Assembly (NCBI RefSeq): GCF_001570545.1
Contig: NZ_BBXD01000016.1
Coordinates: 1 to 64,000, forward strand
Direction: 5' to 3'
DNA from: Herbidospora mongoliensis
Lineage (GTDB): Bacteria > Actinomycetota > Actinomycetes > Streptosporangiales > Streptosporangiaceae
DNA: 64,000 nucleotides
Under the pieces are notes generated by a model, which saw only the letters and a program-made list of their open reading frames with translations, was not told the DNA's origin and did not search any database. Below, piece by piece: positions 15,393 through 24,639 of this stretch. Within the stretch, counting starts at the first letter, position 1; each line of letters opens with the position of its first letter. Position numbers and translations under genes: made by a program.

Positions 15393-15549
15393 GGCAATGG
15401 ATGGTAGTACGCCCACACACGACCCATCCGCCGCAATCGTCCCTATCTTTGGTGGGAAACACGTCCGAATGGCGAGAACCCTGCCCTGACAGGGTAGGTA
15501 GCTCCTACGCTTTGACCCTACGACGAATACGGAGGGGCCGGGCGCGACC

Positions 15550-17463
15550 ATGGGCAGGCTGACCGACGCGCACCCCGAGCACGCGGAGTTGCGCGCCGAC
15601 CGTATCTACCTCGGGTGGCAGTACCTTCTGCTGCACCCCGACCCCGGCCCGCCGCCGAAACGCCCCCCGCGCGACGACGCCGAGCTACCCCCCGATCGGG
15701 GTCCCGAACTCCTGCGCGCCGAACGACTACAGGAAGACCTGTTGAACCGGCCCGTCAAGTTGCTGCGCAACGTCGTGGCCGGGCTCGCCGTGGCCGTCGC
15801 GCTGCTCGGGTTGGCCGGGATCATCGGCTGGCCGTTCGTCGGCATGGGCGTGATCGTCGCCGCCGTGGTCTTCGGGGTGTGCTCCTTCGCCCTCAACCAG
15901 GGCAACCGGGCGGTCCGGTTCCGGGTCCAGGAACGCCTCGCCCAGGCCGAGCGCGGCCGGGCCAAGCGCGAGCGCGAGAACATCCGGCTCCAGGAGGAGC
16001 ACGCCGAGCGCTACCGCGAGTGGGCCGACCGCAAGGCGGTCTACGACAAGCAGATCAGCTGGTACGCCGTCGCCGTCCCCGACGCGATCGACCGCATCGA
16101 CGTCGCCGGGGGCACGCTCCCCGGCTGGTCGGCCCTGATCACCCTGATAGGCGCCACCCGCCTCTACAGCGGTGGCCATCTGACCGTCCTCGACCTGTCC
16201 GAGGGCGTGATCGCCAAAGACCTGATCGAGCTGGCCCGGCGCGGCGGCGACGACCCGCTCGTCTGGGTGCTCCCCTCCGATCTGCCCAAGCTCGACCTCG
16301 GGGCGACGCTGAAGCCCGAGGCGTTCGCCGACGTGCTGGCCCACGTGGTCAGCGTCAGCGAGGAGACCAGCCGCGACATCGGTTTCGACAACGCGATCCT
16401 CGAACGCGTCCTCGAAGTGCTCGGCGAGAACGCCACGATCAGCCAGGTCACCGCCGCGCTGAGAGCCCTCGCCCAGGTGGGCGACCCGCGCGACGACCTG
16501 AAGTCGGGGCAGCTCACCGCGATCCAGCTGGAACGCATCGGGACCCTCTTCGGCCGGGGCGTGGCCGACCGGGTCGTCATCGAACGTGCCTGGGCGCTGG
16601 AGTCGCAGCTACGCAAGCTGGAGACCCTGGGGGCCGACGCCGTCCGGCTGCCCCCAGCGCGCCTACGCGTGGTCAGCATGGACCGCCAGGCGGGCGTGTT
16701 CGGCAACCGGGTGCTCGGCACCTACGTGGCCACCGCGCTGACCCACATCCTGCGGCAGTCGCCGGCCGGCGAGCGGCCCTGGCACCACACCATCATCGTG
16801 GCCGGGGCCGACAAGTTACGCGGCGACGTCCTCGACCGTCTGATGGACGCCTGCGAGACGTCGAAGACCGGCCTGGTCCTCACCTACCGAGCCCTGACCC
16901 CGACCGTCAGGGAGCGCCTCGGACGGGGCCACGCCGCCGTCGCCTTCATGCGCCTCGGCAACGCCGAAGACGCCCGGGTCGCCAGCGAGCACGTCGGCAC
17001 CGAGCACCGGCTCGAACTGGCCCAGCTCACCGAGTCGGTGAGCTCCGCCGTCAACGGGGCCAGGGGGAGTTACACCTCGACGGTGGGCGAGGGGCGTACC
17101 GCCAAGGGAGCCCTCTCAGAAGGCGATCTGAAAGAAGGCATCACCGAGTCGACCGAATGGGGCCGCAACGCCGGTACGGTCGGCGAAGGGGTCATGCAGA
17201 GATCACGCGAGTTCCTGGTCGAGCCCCACCAGTTGCAGCAGCTGCCGACCACCTCGGTGATCGTCACCCACGCCACCGCCGAGGGCCGCGAGGTGCGGCT
17301 CGCCGACGCCAACCCGGCCATCCTGACCTTCCCGAAGACCACGCTGGAAGAGGTCAGGTCGCTCGCGGCCACCCCGCCAGTGCTGCCCCCCGAACCCGAC
17401 GAAGAAGCACCGCCACCGAACCTCGGTCCGCCCCCGCCCCGCCTTGACTGGCGCAAACCCTGA
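15550..17463 (+). CDS. Membrane protein with degenerate TraG/HerA-like domain
   Basis: 637 residues. Soluble N-terminus, then two hydrophobic segments (about 78-118: NVVAGLAVAVALLGLAGIIG and VGMGVIVAAVVFGVCSFAL), then a charged coiled coil (about 120-165: RVQERLAQAERGRAKRERE). The large C-terminal part (about 375-600) has strand-helix order like RecA-fold coupling proteins: HHTIIVAGADKLRGDVLDRLM at a Walker-B-like place and TKTGLVLTYRAL-like strands, but I see no Walker A. Ends in a Pro-rich tail. Probably an inactive partner of the HerA-like ATPase encoded next (inference). Confidence 0.7.
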   Translation: MGRLTDAHPEHAELRADRIYLGWQYLLLHPDPGPPPKRPPRDDAELPPDRGPELLRAERLQEDLLNRPVKLLRNVVAGLAVAVALLGLAGIIGWPFVGMGVIVAAVVFGVCSFALNQGNRAVRFRVQERLAQAERGRAKRERENIRLQEEHAERYREWADRKAVYDKQISWYAVAVPDAIDRIDVAGGTLPGWSALITLIGATRLYSGGHLTVLDLSEGVIAKDLIELARRGGDDPLVWVLPSDLPKLDLGATLKPEAFADVLAHVVSVSEETSRDIGFDNAILERVLEVLGENATISQVTAALRALAQVGDPRDDLKSGQLTAIQLERIGTLFGRGVADRVVIERAWALESQLRKLETLGADAVRLPPARLRVVSMDRQAGVFGNRVLGTYVATALTHILRQSPAGERPWHHTIIVAGADKLRGDVLDRLMDACETSKTGLVLTYRALTPTVRERLGRGHAAVAFMRLGNAEDARVASEHVGTEHRLELAQLTESVSSAVNGARGSYTSTVGEGRTAKGALSEGDLKEGITESTEWGRNAGTVGEGVMQRSREFLVEPHQLQQLPTTSVIVTHATAEGREVRLADANPAILTFPKTTLEEVRSLAATPPVLPPEPDEEAPPPNLGPPPPRLDWRKP

Positions 17464-17509
17464 AGCGAGACGCGGACGGCCGAAGGCCGGCCGTGGCTCG
17501 CGTTGTGAA

Positions 17510-17527
17510 CTTGCCTCAAGAGGCAAG
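17510..17527. promoter_or_regulatory. 18-bp perfect palindrome upstream of the HerA-like ATPase
   Basis: CTTGCCTCAAGAGGCAAG lies in the 144-bp gap before the ATPase gene, 80 bp upstream of its ATG. Two 8-bp arms with a 2-nt centre and no following T run; more like an operator than a terminator. Confidence 0.5.
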
Positions 17528-17607
17528 GCCTCGGTAAGAGGTTCGTCAACAGGGTTATGTGACCATGATCGGCAAAGGACCGTGAAAGCCTGGCAGAGAG
17601 GGGTCTC

Positions 17608-20600
17608 ATGCAACCGTTCCCCCTGAGCGGGCCGTGGTATCGGATCCAGGCGATCACCGCTCCCTCGCGTACGTCGTCGGCCGAGTGGGATTTCGTGAAC
17701 GTGCTGCCCGCCGTGCTGTCCGCCGCGCAGCGTGATCGGCCCTTCGTCATCGGCTGGCTGTCCCGGGGTTCCGGGGCGCCGCTCGAACTGATCACCAACG
17801 CCGGGCCGCTGACGCCGCCGAGGTCCCCGCGCCGGGCGGCCGTCACGGCGATCGAGGTGGTGCCGACGGGGCCGCAGCCGCTGCTGTTCCCTGGCGGCGC
17901 CCGGGGCATCGAGATCGGCGACGACTGGCTCGCCGACATCGCCGATCTGGTCTGGACGCCCTGTCCGGGCCGCCAGGCCCCGCCGCTCAACGGGCGGCGC
18001 GAGCCGGAGCCCGACGAGCCGAAGCAGCCGACCCTGTTCGAGTCGACCCTGACGACGCTGATGTCGCGCCCGTTCGGCTGGGTCGTCGTCGCCGAGCCGA
18101 CTGACCTGCTCGACGCCGAGGTCGCCCACCTGCGCACCCAGCTCAACGTGCTGCGCCAGTACGGCGACGCCTCGGAGCGGTCCCGCTACGACGCCGAGCG
18201 GGCCGAGCGCCGCATGCAGGAGCTCGACGCCTTCCGCGAAGCCGGCCTGTGGAACGTGCGCGTCCTGGCGGGCGCGGCGGGCCCGGAGGAGCTCCGCCAG
18301 ATAGCGCCGGTACTGGTCGGCTCGGTGGAGATGAGCCACCACCCCTATCGCCTGCGCAGTGCGATGGCGGGCCCCGCCCGGCCGACCGCCCAGGAGCCCG
18401 TCTACAGCTTCACCGAGGCCCTCAACGTCAACTTCCAGGACCCGACCGACAGCGCCGCCGCGCCCTTCGCCGCCACGGCGGGCGCGCTCGCGGCCCTGGC
18501 CGGGCTCCCCAGGCGTGAGGTTCCGGGTGTACGCGTCCTGGACGCCGGCTTCTTCGACGTCACCAGCGAGGCCGACTCGACCGGCGGCGACATGCTCGAC
18601 CTGGGGGCCATCGTCGACGGCCAGGACCGCACCGTCGGCACCTTCCGGGTCCCGCTGGCCACCCTGAACCGGCACGCCTTCGTCACCGGCGCGACCGGCT
18701 CCGGCAAGTCGCAGACCGTCCGCCACCTGCTCGAACAGCTCACCAGGGCGGGCATCCCGTGGCTGGCCATCGAACCGGCCAAGTCCGAGTACGCCGCCAT
18801 GGCCGGTCGCATCGAAGAGCTGGCCCCGGTGACCGTGATCAACCCGTCGGCGCCCGGCGACGTGCCGTTCAGCGTCAACCCGCTGGCCCCCGAACCGGGC
18901 TACCCGGTGCAGGCCCACATCGACATGGTCAGGGCCCTGTTCATGGCCGCCTTCGACGCCGAGGAGCCGTTCCCGCAGATCATGTCCCTGGCCCTGCAGC
19001 GGGTCTACGAGGCCAACGGCTGGGACGTCGTCACCGGCGGCGGCATCCCCGGAGCCGCGGTGCAGCCCCAGGTGCCGACCCTGGAGCAGCTCCAGCAGCA
19101 CGCCCTGGAGGTCATCCAGGAGATCGGCTACGGCAACGAGGTCCAGGCCGACGTCGAGGGCTTCATCTCCCTGCGTCTGCGATCACTGCGCGTCGGCTCG
19201 GCCGGGCGGTTCTTCGAGGGCGGCCACCCCGCCGACATCGGCGGCCTGCTCCAGCGCAACGTGGTGCTCGCGATCGAGGACGTCGCCAACGACGAGGACA
19301 AGGCGTTCCTCATGGGCACGCTGATCATCCGCATCGTCGAGCACCTGCGGATGCGCGCCCGCCAGGAGAAGACCAAGGGCCTGCGGCACGTCATCGTGAT
19401 CGAGGAGGCCCACCGGCTGCTGCGCGACCGGGGTTCCCAGCGGGCCTCCACCCACGCGGTCGAGCTGCTCGCGGGCATGCTGGCCGAGATCCGCGCCTAC
19501 GGCGAGGGGATCGTCGTGGCCGAGCAGATCCCCACCAAGCTCGTCTCGGACGTCGTCAAGAACACCGCGCTGAAGGTCGTCCACCGGCTGCCCGCCGAAG
19601 ACGACCGGCTGCTGGTCGGGGCGGCGATGAACCTGTCGGAGGAGCAGTCGCGCCAGGTCGTGTCGCTCCAGCCGGGCTTCGCGGCGGTCTTCGCCGACGG
19701 CATGGACCGGCCGCTGCGGATCCAGGTGCCGCTGGGGGAGGACCGGGAGCAGGTGCGGCAGAGCCCGGCGCCGCCCATCAAGGGCCGCCGGTCGGTCGCC
19801 TGCGGGCGAGAGTGCCGTACCGCGAAGGCCTGCACGCTCTTCGAGGTCCGCGAAGCGGACCTGCTCGCCGTCGCGCCCGAGTGGGCGTGGCTGCGGATCT
19901 GGACCGACACCGTCACCCTGTCGTTCGTCGCGAACCGGTCGCTGCCCGGGGTGCCGCGCATCCTGGCCGACATCTGGTCGGAACTCCCGACCAGACGCCG
20001 CGACTGCCTGCTGGCCACGCTCGTGGAGCGCAGCGTCGCCCGCCGCGCCTGGTCGCTGCGCACCTGGTTCGACCCGACCCTGCTGACCGAGAAGGCCGCC
20101 GAGGTGGCCGCCGCGCTCCTGGCCGGTTCGGGCGCCGGCGACAAGCCGGGCCCGGCGTGGGTGATCCCGCAGATCCGCTGGCTGCACGAGGTCGACCGCC
20201 TGTTCCCCTACGGCCACCCGGCGCCCAACCTGCGCAGCCCGGCGCCGTCGATGGAATACGCCCTTTTCGGTACGGACCCATCAGGCCGCCCCTACCTCCA
20301 CGCGGGCGTGAACGGGGGCGGCGTCGCGGTGGAGACCAGGACGGAACTTCTCGGACATCGGGCCAAGGCCCTGCGCCATCACCCGCTGTCGATGGAGGTC
20401 GACCGCAACCGCGCCCTGGCCTGGCGGGTGATCCTCGGCGACGACGAGCACGAGGGCATCCAGCGCGACATCTCCACCGTCGCGGTCGGTGTCGAGCCCC
20501 GAGAACGAATCCGGCATGTCGCCCACACGATGGGGGCGGCGTGGCTGGAAACGGTACTTTCCTGGCCGCGCCGGTTCGTTCTCCCGTTCGACGGAGACAC

Positions 20601-20649
20601 CCCGGCGGAGCTGTCCTTCACCGACCCCGTCCCCGCCGAGCGCGGATAG
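17608..20649 (+). CDS. HerA/FtsK-like ATP-binding protein (DUF87-type)
   Basis: 1013 residues, ATG with GAGAGGGG five bases upstream. The ATPase core has Walker A VTGATGSGKSQTVRHLLEQL near residue 357, Walker B HVIVIEEAHRLLRDRG near residue 594, and a sensor-like stretch EIRAYGEGIVVAEQIPTKL, as in HerA/VirB4-type hexameric ATPases. The N-terminal ~340 residues are a separate uncharacterised domain. A Cys pair (VACGRECRTAKACTLFE, near 730) may bind metal. Predicted to be a ring-forming translocase; substrate (DNA or protein) unknown. Downstream of its membrane partner. Confidence 0.8.
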   Translation: MQPFPLSGPWYRIQAITAPSRTSSAEWDFVNVLPAVLSAAQRDRPFVIGWLSRGSGAPLELITNAGPLTPPRSPRRAAVTAIEVVPTGPQPLLFPGGARGIEIGDDWLADIADLVWTPCPGRQAPPLNGRREPEPDEPKQPTLFESTLTTLMSRPFGWVVVAEPTDLLDAEVAHLRTQLNVLRQYGDASERSRYDAERAERRMQELDAFREAGLWNVRVLAGAAGPEELRQIAPVLVGSVEMSHHPYRLRSAMAGPARPTAQEPVYSFTEALNVNFQDPTDSAAAPFAATAGALAALAGLPRREVPGVRVLDAGFFDVTSEADSTGGDMLDLGAIVDGQDRTVGTFRVPLATLNRHAFVTGATGSGKSQTVRHLLEQLTRAGIPWLAIEPAKSEYAAMAGRIEELAPVTVINPSAPGDVPFSVNPLAPEPGYPVQAHIDMVRALFMAAFDAEEPFPQIMSLALQRVYEANGWDVVTGGGIPGAAVQPQVPTLEQLQQHALEVIQEIGYGNEVQADVEGFISLRLRSLRVGSAGRFFEGGHPADIGGLLQRNVVLAIEDVANDEDKAFLMGTLIIRIVEHLRMRARQEKTKGLRHVIVIEEAHRLLRDRGSQRASTHAVELLAGMLAEIRAYGEGIVVAEQIPTKLVSDVVKNTALKVVHRLPAEDDRLLVGAAMNLSEEQSRQVVSLQPGFAAVFADGMDRPLRIQVPLGEDREQVRQSPAPPIKGRRSVACGRECRTAKACTLFEVREADLLAVAPEWAWLRIWTDTVTLSFVANRSLPGVPRILADIWSELPTRRRDCLLATLVERSVARRAWSLRTWFDPTLLTEKAAEVAAALLAGSGAGDKPGPAWVIPQIRWLHEVDRLFPYGHPAPNLRSPAPSMEYALFGTDPSGRPYLHAGVNGGGVAVETRTELLGHRAKALRHHPLSMEVDRNRALAWRVILGDDEHEGIQRDISTVAVGVEPRERIRHVAHTMGAAWLETVLSWPRRFVLPFDGDTPAELSFTDPVPAERG

Positions 20650-20658
20650 GATCACCGC

Positions 20659-21900
20659 ATGAGTCAGTTGCCCTTGCGCGCCCAGCTCGCCAGCGCGCTC
20701 GGACGCACCGCCGCGACGCTGTCCCGGGCGACCGGGCGCGGCGACGGATCCGTGATCGGCGGCCGGGTGGGCCTGCTGCTGGAGCCCGACCTCCTGCGCA
20801 AGCTCGCCACCGAGAAGAAGCTCGCGCTCGTCAGCGCCACCAACGGGAAGACCACCACGACCCGCCTGATCGCCTCGGCGCTTCAGGAGCTCGGCGAGGT
20901 GGCCACCAACGCGTTCGGCGCCAACATGCCGGCCGGCCACGTTTCGGCGCTCTCGTCGCAGAAGAGCGCCCCCTACGGGGTGCTGGAGGTCGACGAGAAA
21001 TACCTGCCCGAGGTGCTGAGCACCACCGAGGCCGGCGTCGTCACGCTGATGAACCTCAGCCGCGACCAGATGGACCGGGCCGCCGAGATCTGGCTGCTGG
21101 CCCAGAAGTGGCGCCGCGCCCTGGCCGGCAAGCCCGCCCACGTGATCGCCAACTGCGACGACCCGCTGGTGACCTGGGGCGCCTCCACGGCCGCTCGGGT
21201 GACCTGGGTCGCCGGTGGCCAGCGCTGGCACGAGGACTCGTGGTGCTGCCCCGAGTGCGGCGGCCCGCTCGACCGTGCCGAGGGCATGATCAACGCCGAC
21301 TGGGCCTGCCGCGAGTGCACGTTCAGCCGCCCCGAGCCCGACTGGATCCTCGACGGCGAAGACGCGGTCGACCCACGTGGCAACCGCTGGCGGCTCGACC
21401 TCCAGCTCCCGGGCGTGGCGAACCGTTCCAACGCGGTGATGGCGCTGGCCACCGCCGCCGCGTTCGGCCTCGATCCGCAGCGCGCGCTGCCCCGCCTGCG
21501 CGAGGTCACCTCGGTGGCCGGGCGCTACACGACGGTCGAGCGCAACGGCCGCGTGATGAAGCTGCTGCTGGCCAAGAACCCGGCCGGCTGGCTCGAGGCC
21601 TTCGACGTCACCCGCGCGGAGCGGCCGATCATCCTGTCGGTCAACGCGCAGGGCCCCGACGGCCGCGACACCTCGTGGCTGTGGGACGTCGACTACCGCA
21701 TCCTGTCGGGCCGCCACGTCTACGTGACCGGCGAACGCCGCCTCGACCTGGCGCTGCGGCTCGACGTCGCCGGAGTGCGCTTCACCCTGGTCGACAACTT
21801 CGGCCAGGCGGTCGCCGCGCTCCCCCCAGGGGAGATCGACGTCATCGCCAACTACACCGCGTTCCAGTCGATCCGGACGGAGTTCGGCCGTGCAGTCTAG
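20659..21900 (+). CDS. murT: Lipid II isoglutaminyl synthase, ligase subunit MurT
   Basis: 413 residues. Mur-ligase fold with P-loop VSATNGKTTTTRLIASALQ near residue 55, Mur central motifs (VLEVDEKYLPEVL, MNLSRDQMDR) and a C-terminal domain ending VIANYTAFQSIRTEF. An inserted zinc ribbon (CPECGG ... CREC, about 195-217) is diagnostic of MurT. With GatD it amidates D-Glu of lipid II to D-isoglutamine. The GatD start overlaps its 3' end by 11 bp. Confidence 0.95.
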   Translation: MSQLPLRAQLASALGRTAATLSRATGRGDGSVIGGRVGLLLEPDLLRKLATEKKLALVSATNGKTTTTRLIASALQELGEVATNAFGANMPAGHVSALSSQKSAPYGVLEVDEKYLPEVLSTTEAGVVTLMNLSRDQMDRAAEIWLLAQKWRRALAGKPAHVIANCDDPLVTWGASTAARVTWVAGGQRWHEDSWCCPECGGPLDRAEGMINADWACRECTFSRPEPDWILDGEDAVDPRGNRWRLDLQLPGVANRSNAVMALATAAAFGLDPQRALPRLREVTSVAGRYTTVERNGRVMKLLLAKNPAGWLEAFDVTRAERPIILSVNAQGPDGRDTSWLWDVDYRILSGRHVYVTGERRLDLALRLDVAGVRFTLVDNFGQAVAALPPGEIDVIANYTAFQSIRTEFGRAV

Positions 21901-22597
21901 TCTCCGCATCGTCTGGATCTACCCCGACCTGCTGTCCACCTACGGCGACCAGGGCAACGTGCTCGTGCTCGAGCAGCGCGCCCGCAGCCGGGGGATCCCC
22001 GTCGAGATCGTGCACGTGCGGTCCTCCGACCCGGTCCCCGACCAGGGCGACATCTACCTGATCGGCGGCGGTGAAGACCGGCCCCAGATCCTCGGCGCCG
22101 AACGCCTGCGGCGCGACGGCGGCCTCCACCGGGCGATCCAGCGGGGCGCGTCCCTGCTGGCCGTCTGCGCCGGCTACCAGATCATGGGCTCGGTGTTCGG
22201 GGGAGAAGAGGGTCAGCCGGTGCCCGGCATCGGCCTGCTCGACATCAGCTCGAGCCGGGGCGAGCGCCGCTCGGTCGGCGAACTGGCCGCCGAGGTCGAC
22301 CCGTCGCTGGGCCTGCCGACCCTGACCGGCTTCGAGAACCACATGGGCGTGACCGCACTGGGCCCGGGGGTCACCCCGCTGTCCCGGACCCTCATCGGCA
22401 CCGGCAACGGCGACGGCACCGAGGGCTGCTTCGCCGGCAAGATCATCGGTACGTATCTGCACGGCCCCGCCCTCGCCCGCAACCCGGCGCTGGCCGACCT
22501 GCTGCTGCGCTGGGCCGTGGGCCCGCTGCCGCAGATCGACGACACCTGGTACGACCGCCTGCGCAACGAACGCCTCGACGCCGTCCTCAAGCCGTAG
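21890..22597 (+). CDS. gatD: Lipid II isoglutaminyl synthase, glutamine amidotransferase subunit GatD
   Basis: 235 residues, GTG start inside the murT 3' end. Class I glutamine amidotransferase-like: IVWIYPDLLSTYGDQGNVLVL at the N-terminus, catalytic Cys in LLAVCAGYQIMG (about 88-99), and catalytic His in GTYLHGPALARNP. Supplies ammonia to MurT. The murT-gatD pair is strongly conserved in Gram-positives. The 3' end overlaps the converging WD40 gene by 11 bp. Confidence 0.95.
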   Translation: MQSSLRIVWIYPDLLSTYGDQGNVLVLEQRARSRGIPVEIVHVRSSDPVPDQGDIYLIGGGEDRPQILGAERLRRDGGLHRAIQRGASLLAVCAGYQIMGSVFGGEEGQPVPGIGLLDISSSRGERRSVGELAAEVDPSLGLPTLTGFENHMGVTALGPGVTPLSRTLIGTGNGDGTEGCFAGKIIGTYLHGPALARNPALADLLLRWAVGPLPQIDDTWYDRLRNERLDAVLKP

Positions 22598-24170
22598 GGC
22601 CGAGGTCGAACCGCCAGACGTATCCGTCCCACGTCCCCGCGAACAGGTAGGTCCTGCCGTTCAGGGTCGCCGTCTCCATGGCCTCGGGCCCGGTGTTCGG
22701 CCCCTCCAGCGGCGCGCCGATCTGCGTGGACGTGGTCAGGTCCCACTCGCGCAGGGTGCCGTCGTCGGCGCCGGAGAACCCGATCGTGGTGCCCCCGACG
22801 ACGGCCAGGGCCACACACTTCACCGGGTTCGGCAGCCGGTCGCCCAGCGGATGGCCGATGGGCTGCGGTTCGGACAGGTCCCAGAGCCGGTTCGTGCCGT
22901 CCTCACTGGCCGACAGGGCGATGGCCCGGTTGTCTCGCCGGCCCATGGTGAGGTTCCAGATGGTGCCGTCGTGGCCGCCGATCGGCACGCCCGCCGGGGT
23001 GGGGGCGGTGAGGTCCCATCTCCGGACCAGCCGGTCGTCGCCGCCCGACAGGGCGGTGAGCTTTCCGTCCACGTCGCCCACGGCGATGGCCTTCGGGGAC
23101 ATGGCCAGCGGCTGGCCGACCACCTCGCCCGCAGGGCTCGACGCCGCGAGGTCCCAGCGGCGAATCGTCAGGTCGTCGCCCGCCGTGAACGCGTGGGGGC
23201 GGTCGCGGATCGTGGCTGTGGCCAGGGCGTTGATGCCGCCGGTCTCCTTGCCGGCGTTCAGCGCCCGGCCCTGACCCGAGGCCAGATCCCACATCCGGAC
23301 GGTCCCGTCGGCCGCCCCGGTGACCCCGGTCGCCTGGCCGCCGACGTTGGCGATCCTCGCGGCGAACACGGCCCGGCTGTGGCCGGTGAGCACCGCGCCG
23401 ATCCGTTCACCGGTGACGAAGTCGCGCAGGTGCACCGTTCCGTTCTGACAGCCGTACAGGATGACCGGTCTTCCCTTGAGCACGCCGTGGGCGACCGACC
23501 AGACCGCGCCGTTTCCGCCGGAGAGCGGCCCGCCGAACAGCACGCCCTGCCGGGTCGCGGGACCGCCGCCGAGGAGCCGGGATGCCAGGACGACTCCGGC
23601 GGCGGCCACGGCCGCGACGGACGACAGCGAGATGAGCACGGCCCGCCGCGACAACGGAAACCCGGGAAGGCGCGGTTGCGGAGAAGCGGCCTCCTGCTCT
23701 CCGTCGAGCGGAGCCTGCTGGGCGGGTGCGGCCGCCGACGGAGATTCCGCGCCGGAGATGTCCTGTCCGGTGGCGGCTGGGGTCCGCGCTGCCGTGGGCG
23801 GAGATTCTGCGCGGAAGATCTCCGGTTCGCCGACTGCCGGGGAACCCGCGCCGGAAATTTCATGATGTGGCGTTGGGAATTCGGTAGCACCGGCCGTGAC
23901 CGATTCTCCGGAAACGCGGACCGCCGGAGCCGCCACGGCGTCGGCCGCCAGCCATAAGCGGTGGAACTCCTCGGTCGCGCCGCCCAGGGACTCGACGATC
24001 AGCTCCAGGGCGCCCCAGCGGGGTAATCGCTCGCAGAGGATGACCGTTCTGGCCGATGTGTGGCTCATCCCGGTCTGTTTGGCGAGTTCGCGGTAGCTCG
24101 GTTTCCCGGCCACGCGATATTGCTCCTGAAGGCGTGAACGCAATTCGGCCAGTGGTTCACCGGGTGTCAT
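22587..24170 (-). CDS. HTH–transmembrane–WD40 repeat protein
   Basis: 527 residues from ATG at 24170 (MTPGEPLAELRSRLQEQYR). N-terminal HTH (GKPSYRELAKQTGMSHTSARTVILCERLPRWGALELIVESLGG), then an Ala/Pro-rich linker with three near repeats (EISGAGSP, EIFRAESP, DISGAESP). A single membrane segment follows (RRAVLISLSSVAAVAAAGVVLASRLL). The C-terminal half holds about seven WD40-type blades, each ending in MWDLASG/RWDLAA-like WD motifs. Such actinobacterial proteins are thought to be membrane-tethered scaffolds; no target is known. Confidence 0.85.
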   Translation of the reverse strand: MTPGEPLAELRSRLQEQYRVAGKPSYRELAKQTGMSHTSARTVILCERLPRWGALELIVESLGGATEEFHRLWLAADAVAAPAVRVSGESVTAGATEFPTPHHEISGAGSPAVGEPEIFRAESPPTAARTPAATGQDISGAESPSAAAPAQQAPLDGEQEAASPQPRLPGFPLSRRAVLISLSSVAAVAAAGVVLASRLLGGGPATRQGVLFGGPLSGGNGAVWSVAHGVLKGRPVILYGCQNGTVHLRDFVTGERIGAVLTGHSRAVFAARIANVGGQATGVTGAADGTVRMWDLASGQGRALNAGKETGGINALATATIRDRPHAFTAGDDLTIRRWDLAASSPAGEVVGQPLAMSPKAIAVGDVDGKLTALSGGDDRLVRRWDLTAPTPAGVPIGGHDGTIWNLTMGRRDNRAIALSASEDGTNRLWDLSEPQPIGHPLGDRLPNPVKCVALAVVGGTTIGFSGADDGTLREWDLTTSTQIGAPLEGPNTGPEAMETATLNGRTYLFAGTWDGYVWRFDLGPTA

Positions 24171-24243
24171 CGATAGAGCCCCGTACCTGATTCGAAGGGG
24201 ACTTGCCTCGCTCAGGCCGAAGCCTAATGACACCCGCTTCCCG

Positions 24244-24606
24244 TTAGTAGACCAGCGCCTGGACACCTTCCTGAGTGATCTCCTCGACGAACGTCGGCGC
24301 CCCCGCGATGCGGATCCCCTCGATCATGTCGTCGAGCGTGATGCCGCGCCGGGCCGCGCACTGGGTGCACAAAGTCACCCGGCCGGCGGCCAGCACGGCG
24401 GCCAGCAGGTCTTCGAGAGGTGCCGCCTCGGCCAGCTTGAACTCCCCGGCCTTGCCGGGTAGGGCGAACCACGACGACTCACCGGTCAGCCAGAGCGACA
24501 CCCCGACCCCGCTGACGATCGCCGCCGCGGCGACGTTGAAGGCCTGGTTGCACCGCTCCGGGGCGTCGGCGCCCGCGGTCACTTTGATCACCAGTTGGCG
24601 TGCCAT
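24244..24606 (-). CDS. DsrE-family protein
   Basis: 120 residues (MARQLVIKVTAGADAPERCNQAF). DsrE/F-like fold with CNQAFNVAAAAIVSGVGVSLWLTGE, then TLCTQCAARRGIT containing a CxxC that may carry sulfur, and the family ending DMIEGIRIAGAPTFVEEITQEGVQALVY. Expected to be a small sulfur-transfer or sulfur-binding protein. Divergent from the nitrobindin-like gene. Confidence 0.85.
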   Translation of the reverse strand: MARQLVIKVTAGADAPERCNQAFNVAAAAIVSGVGVSLWLTGESSWFALPGKAGEFKLAEAAPLEDLLAAVLAAGRVTLCTQCAARRGITLDDMIEGIRIAGAPTFVEEITQEGVQALVY

Positions 24607-24639
24607 GCCCGCAGCCTAATCCCGCACTAGCCTTGTCGC

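Noticed and set aside
17203-19101. 632-codon antisense frame across the ATPase genes
   Set aside because: Low-complexity Gly/Arg/Asp composition typical of a third-position shadow; sense genes carry clear Walker motifs.
18759-22061. 1100-codon frame overlapping the ATPase, murT and gatD
   Set aside because: Crosses three well-supported genes in another frame; composition is Arg/Gly/Ala-rich only.
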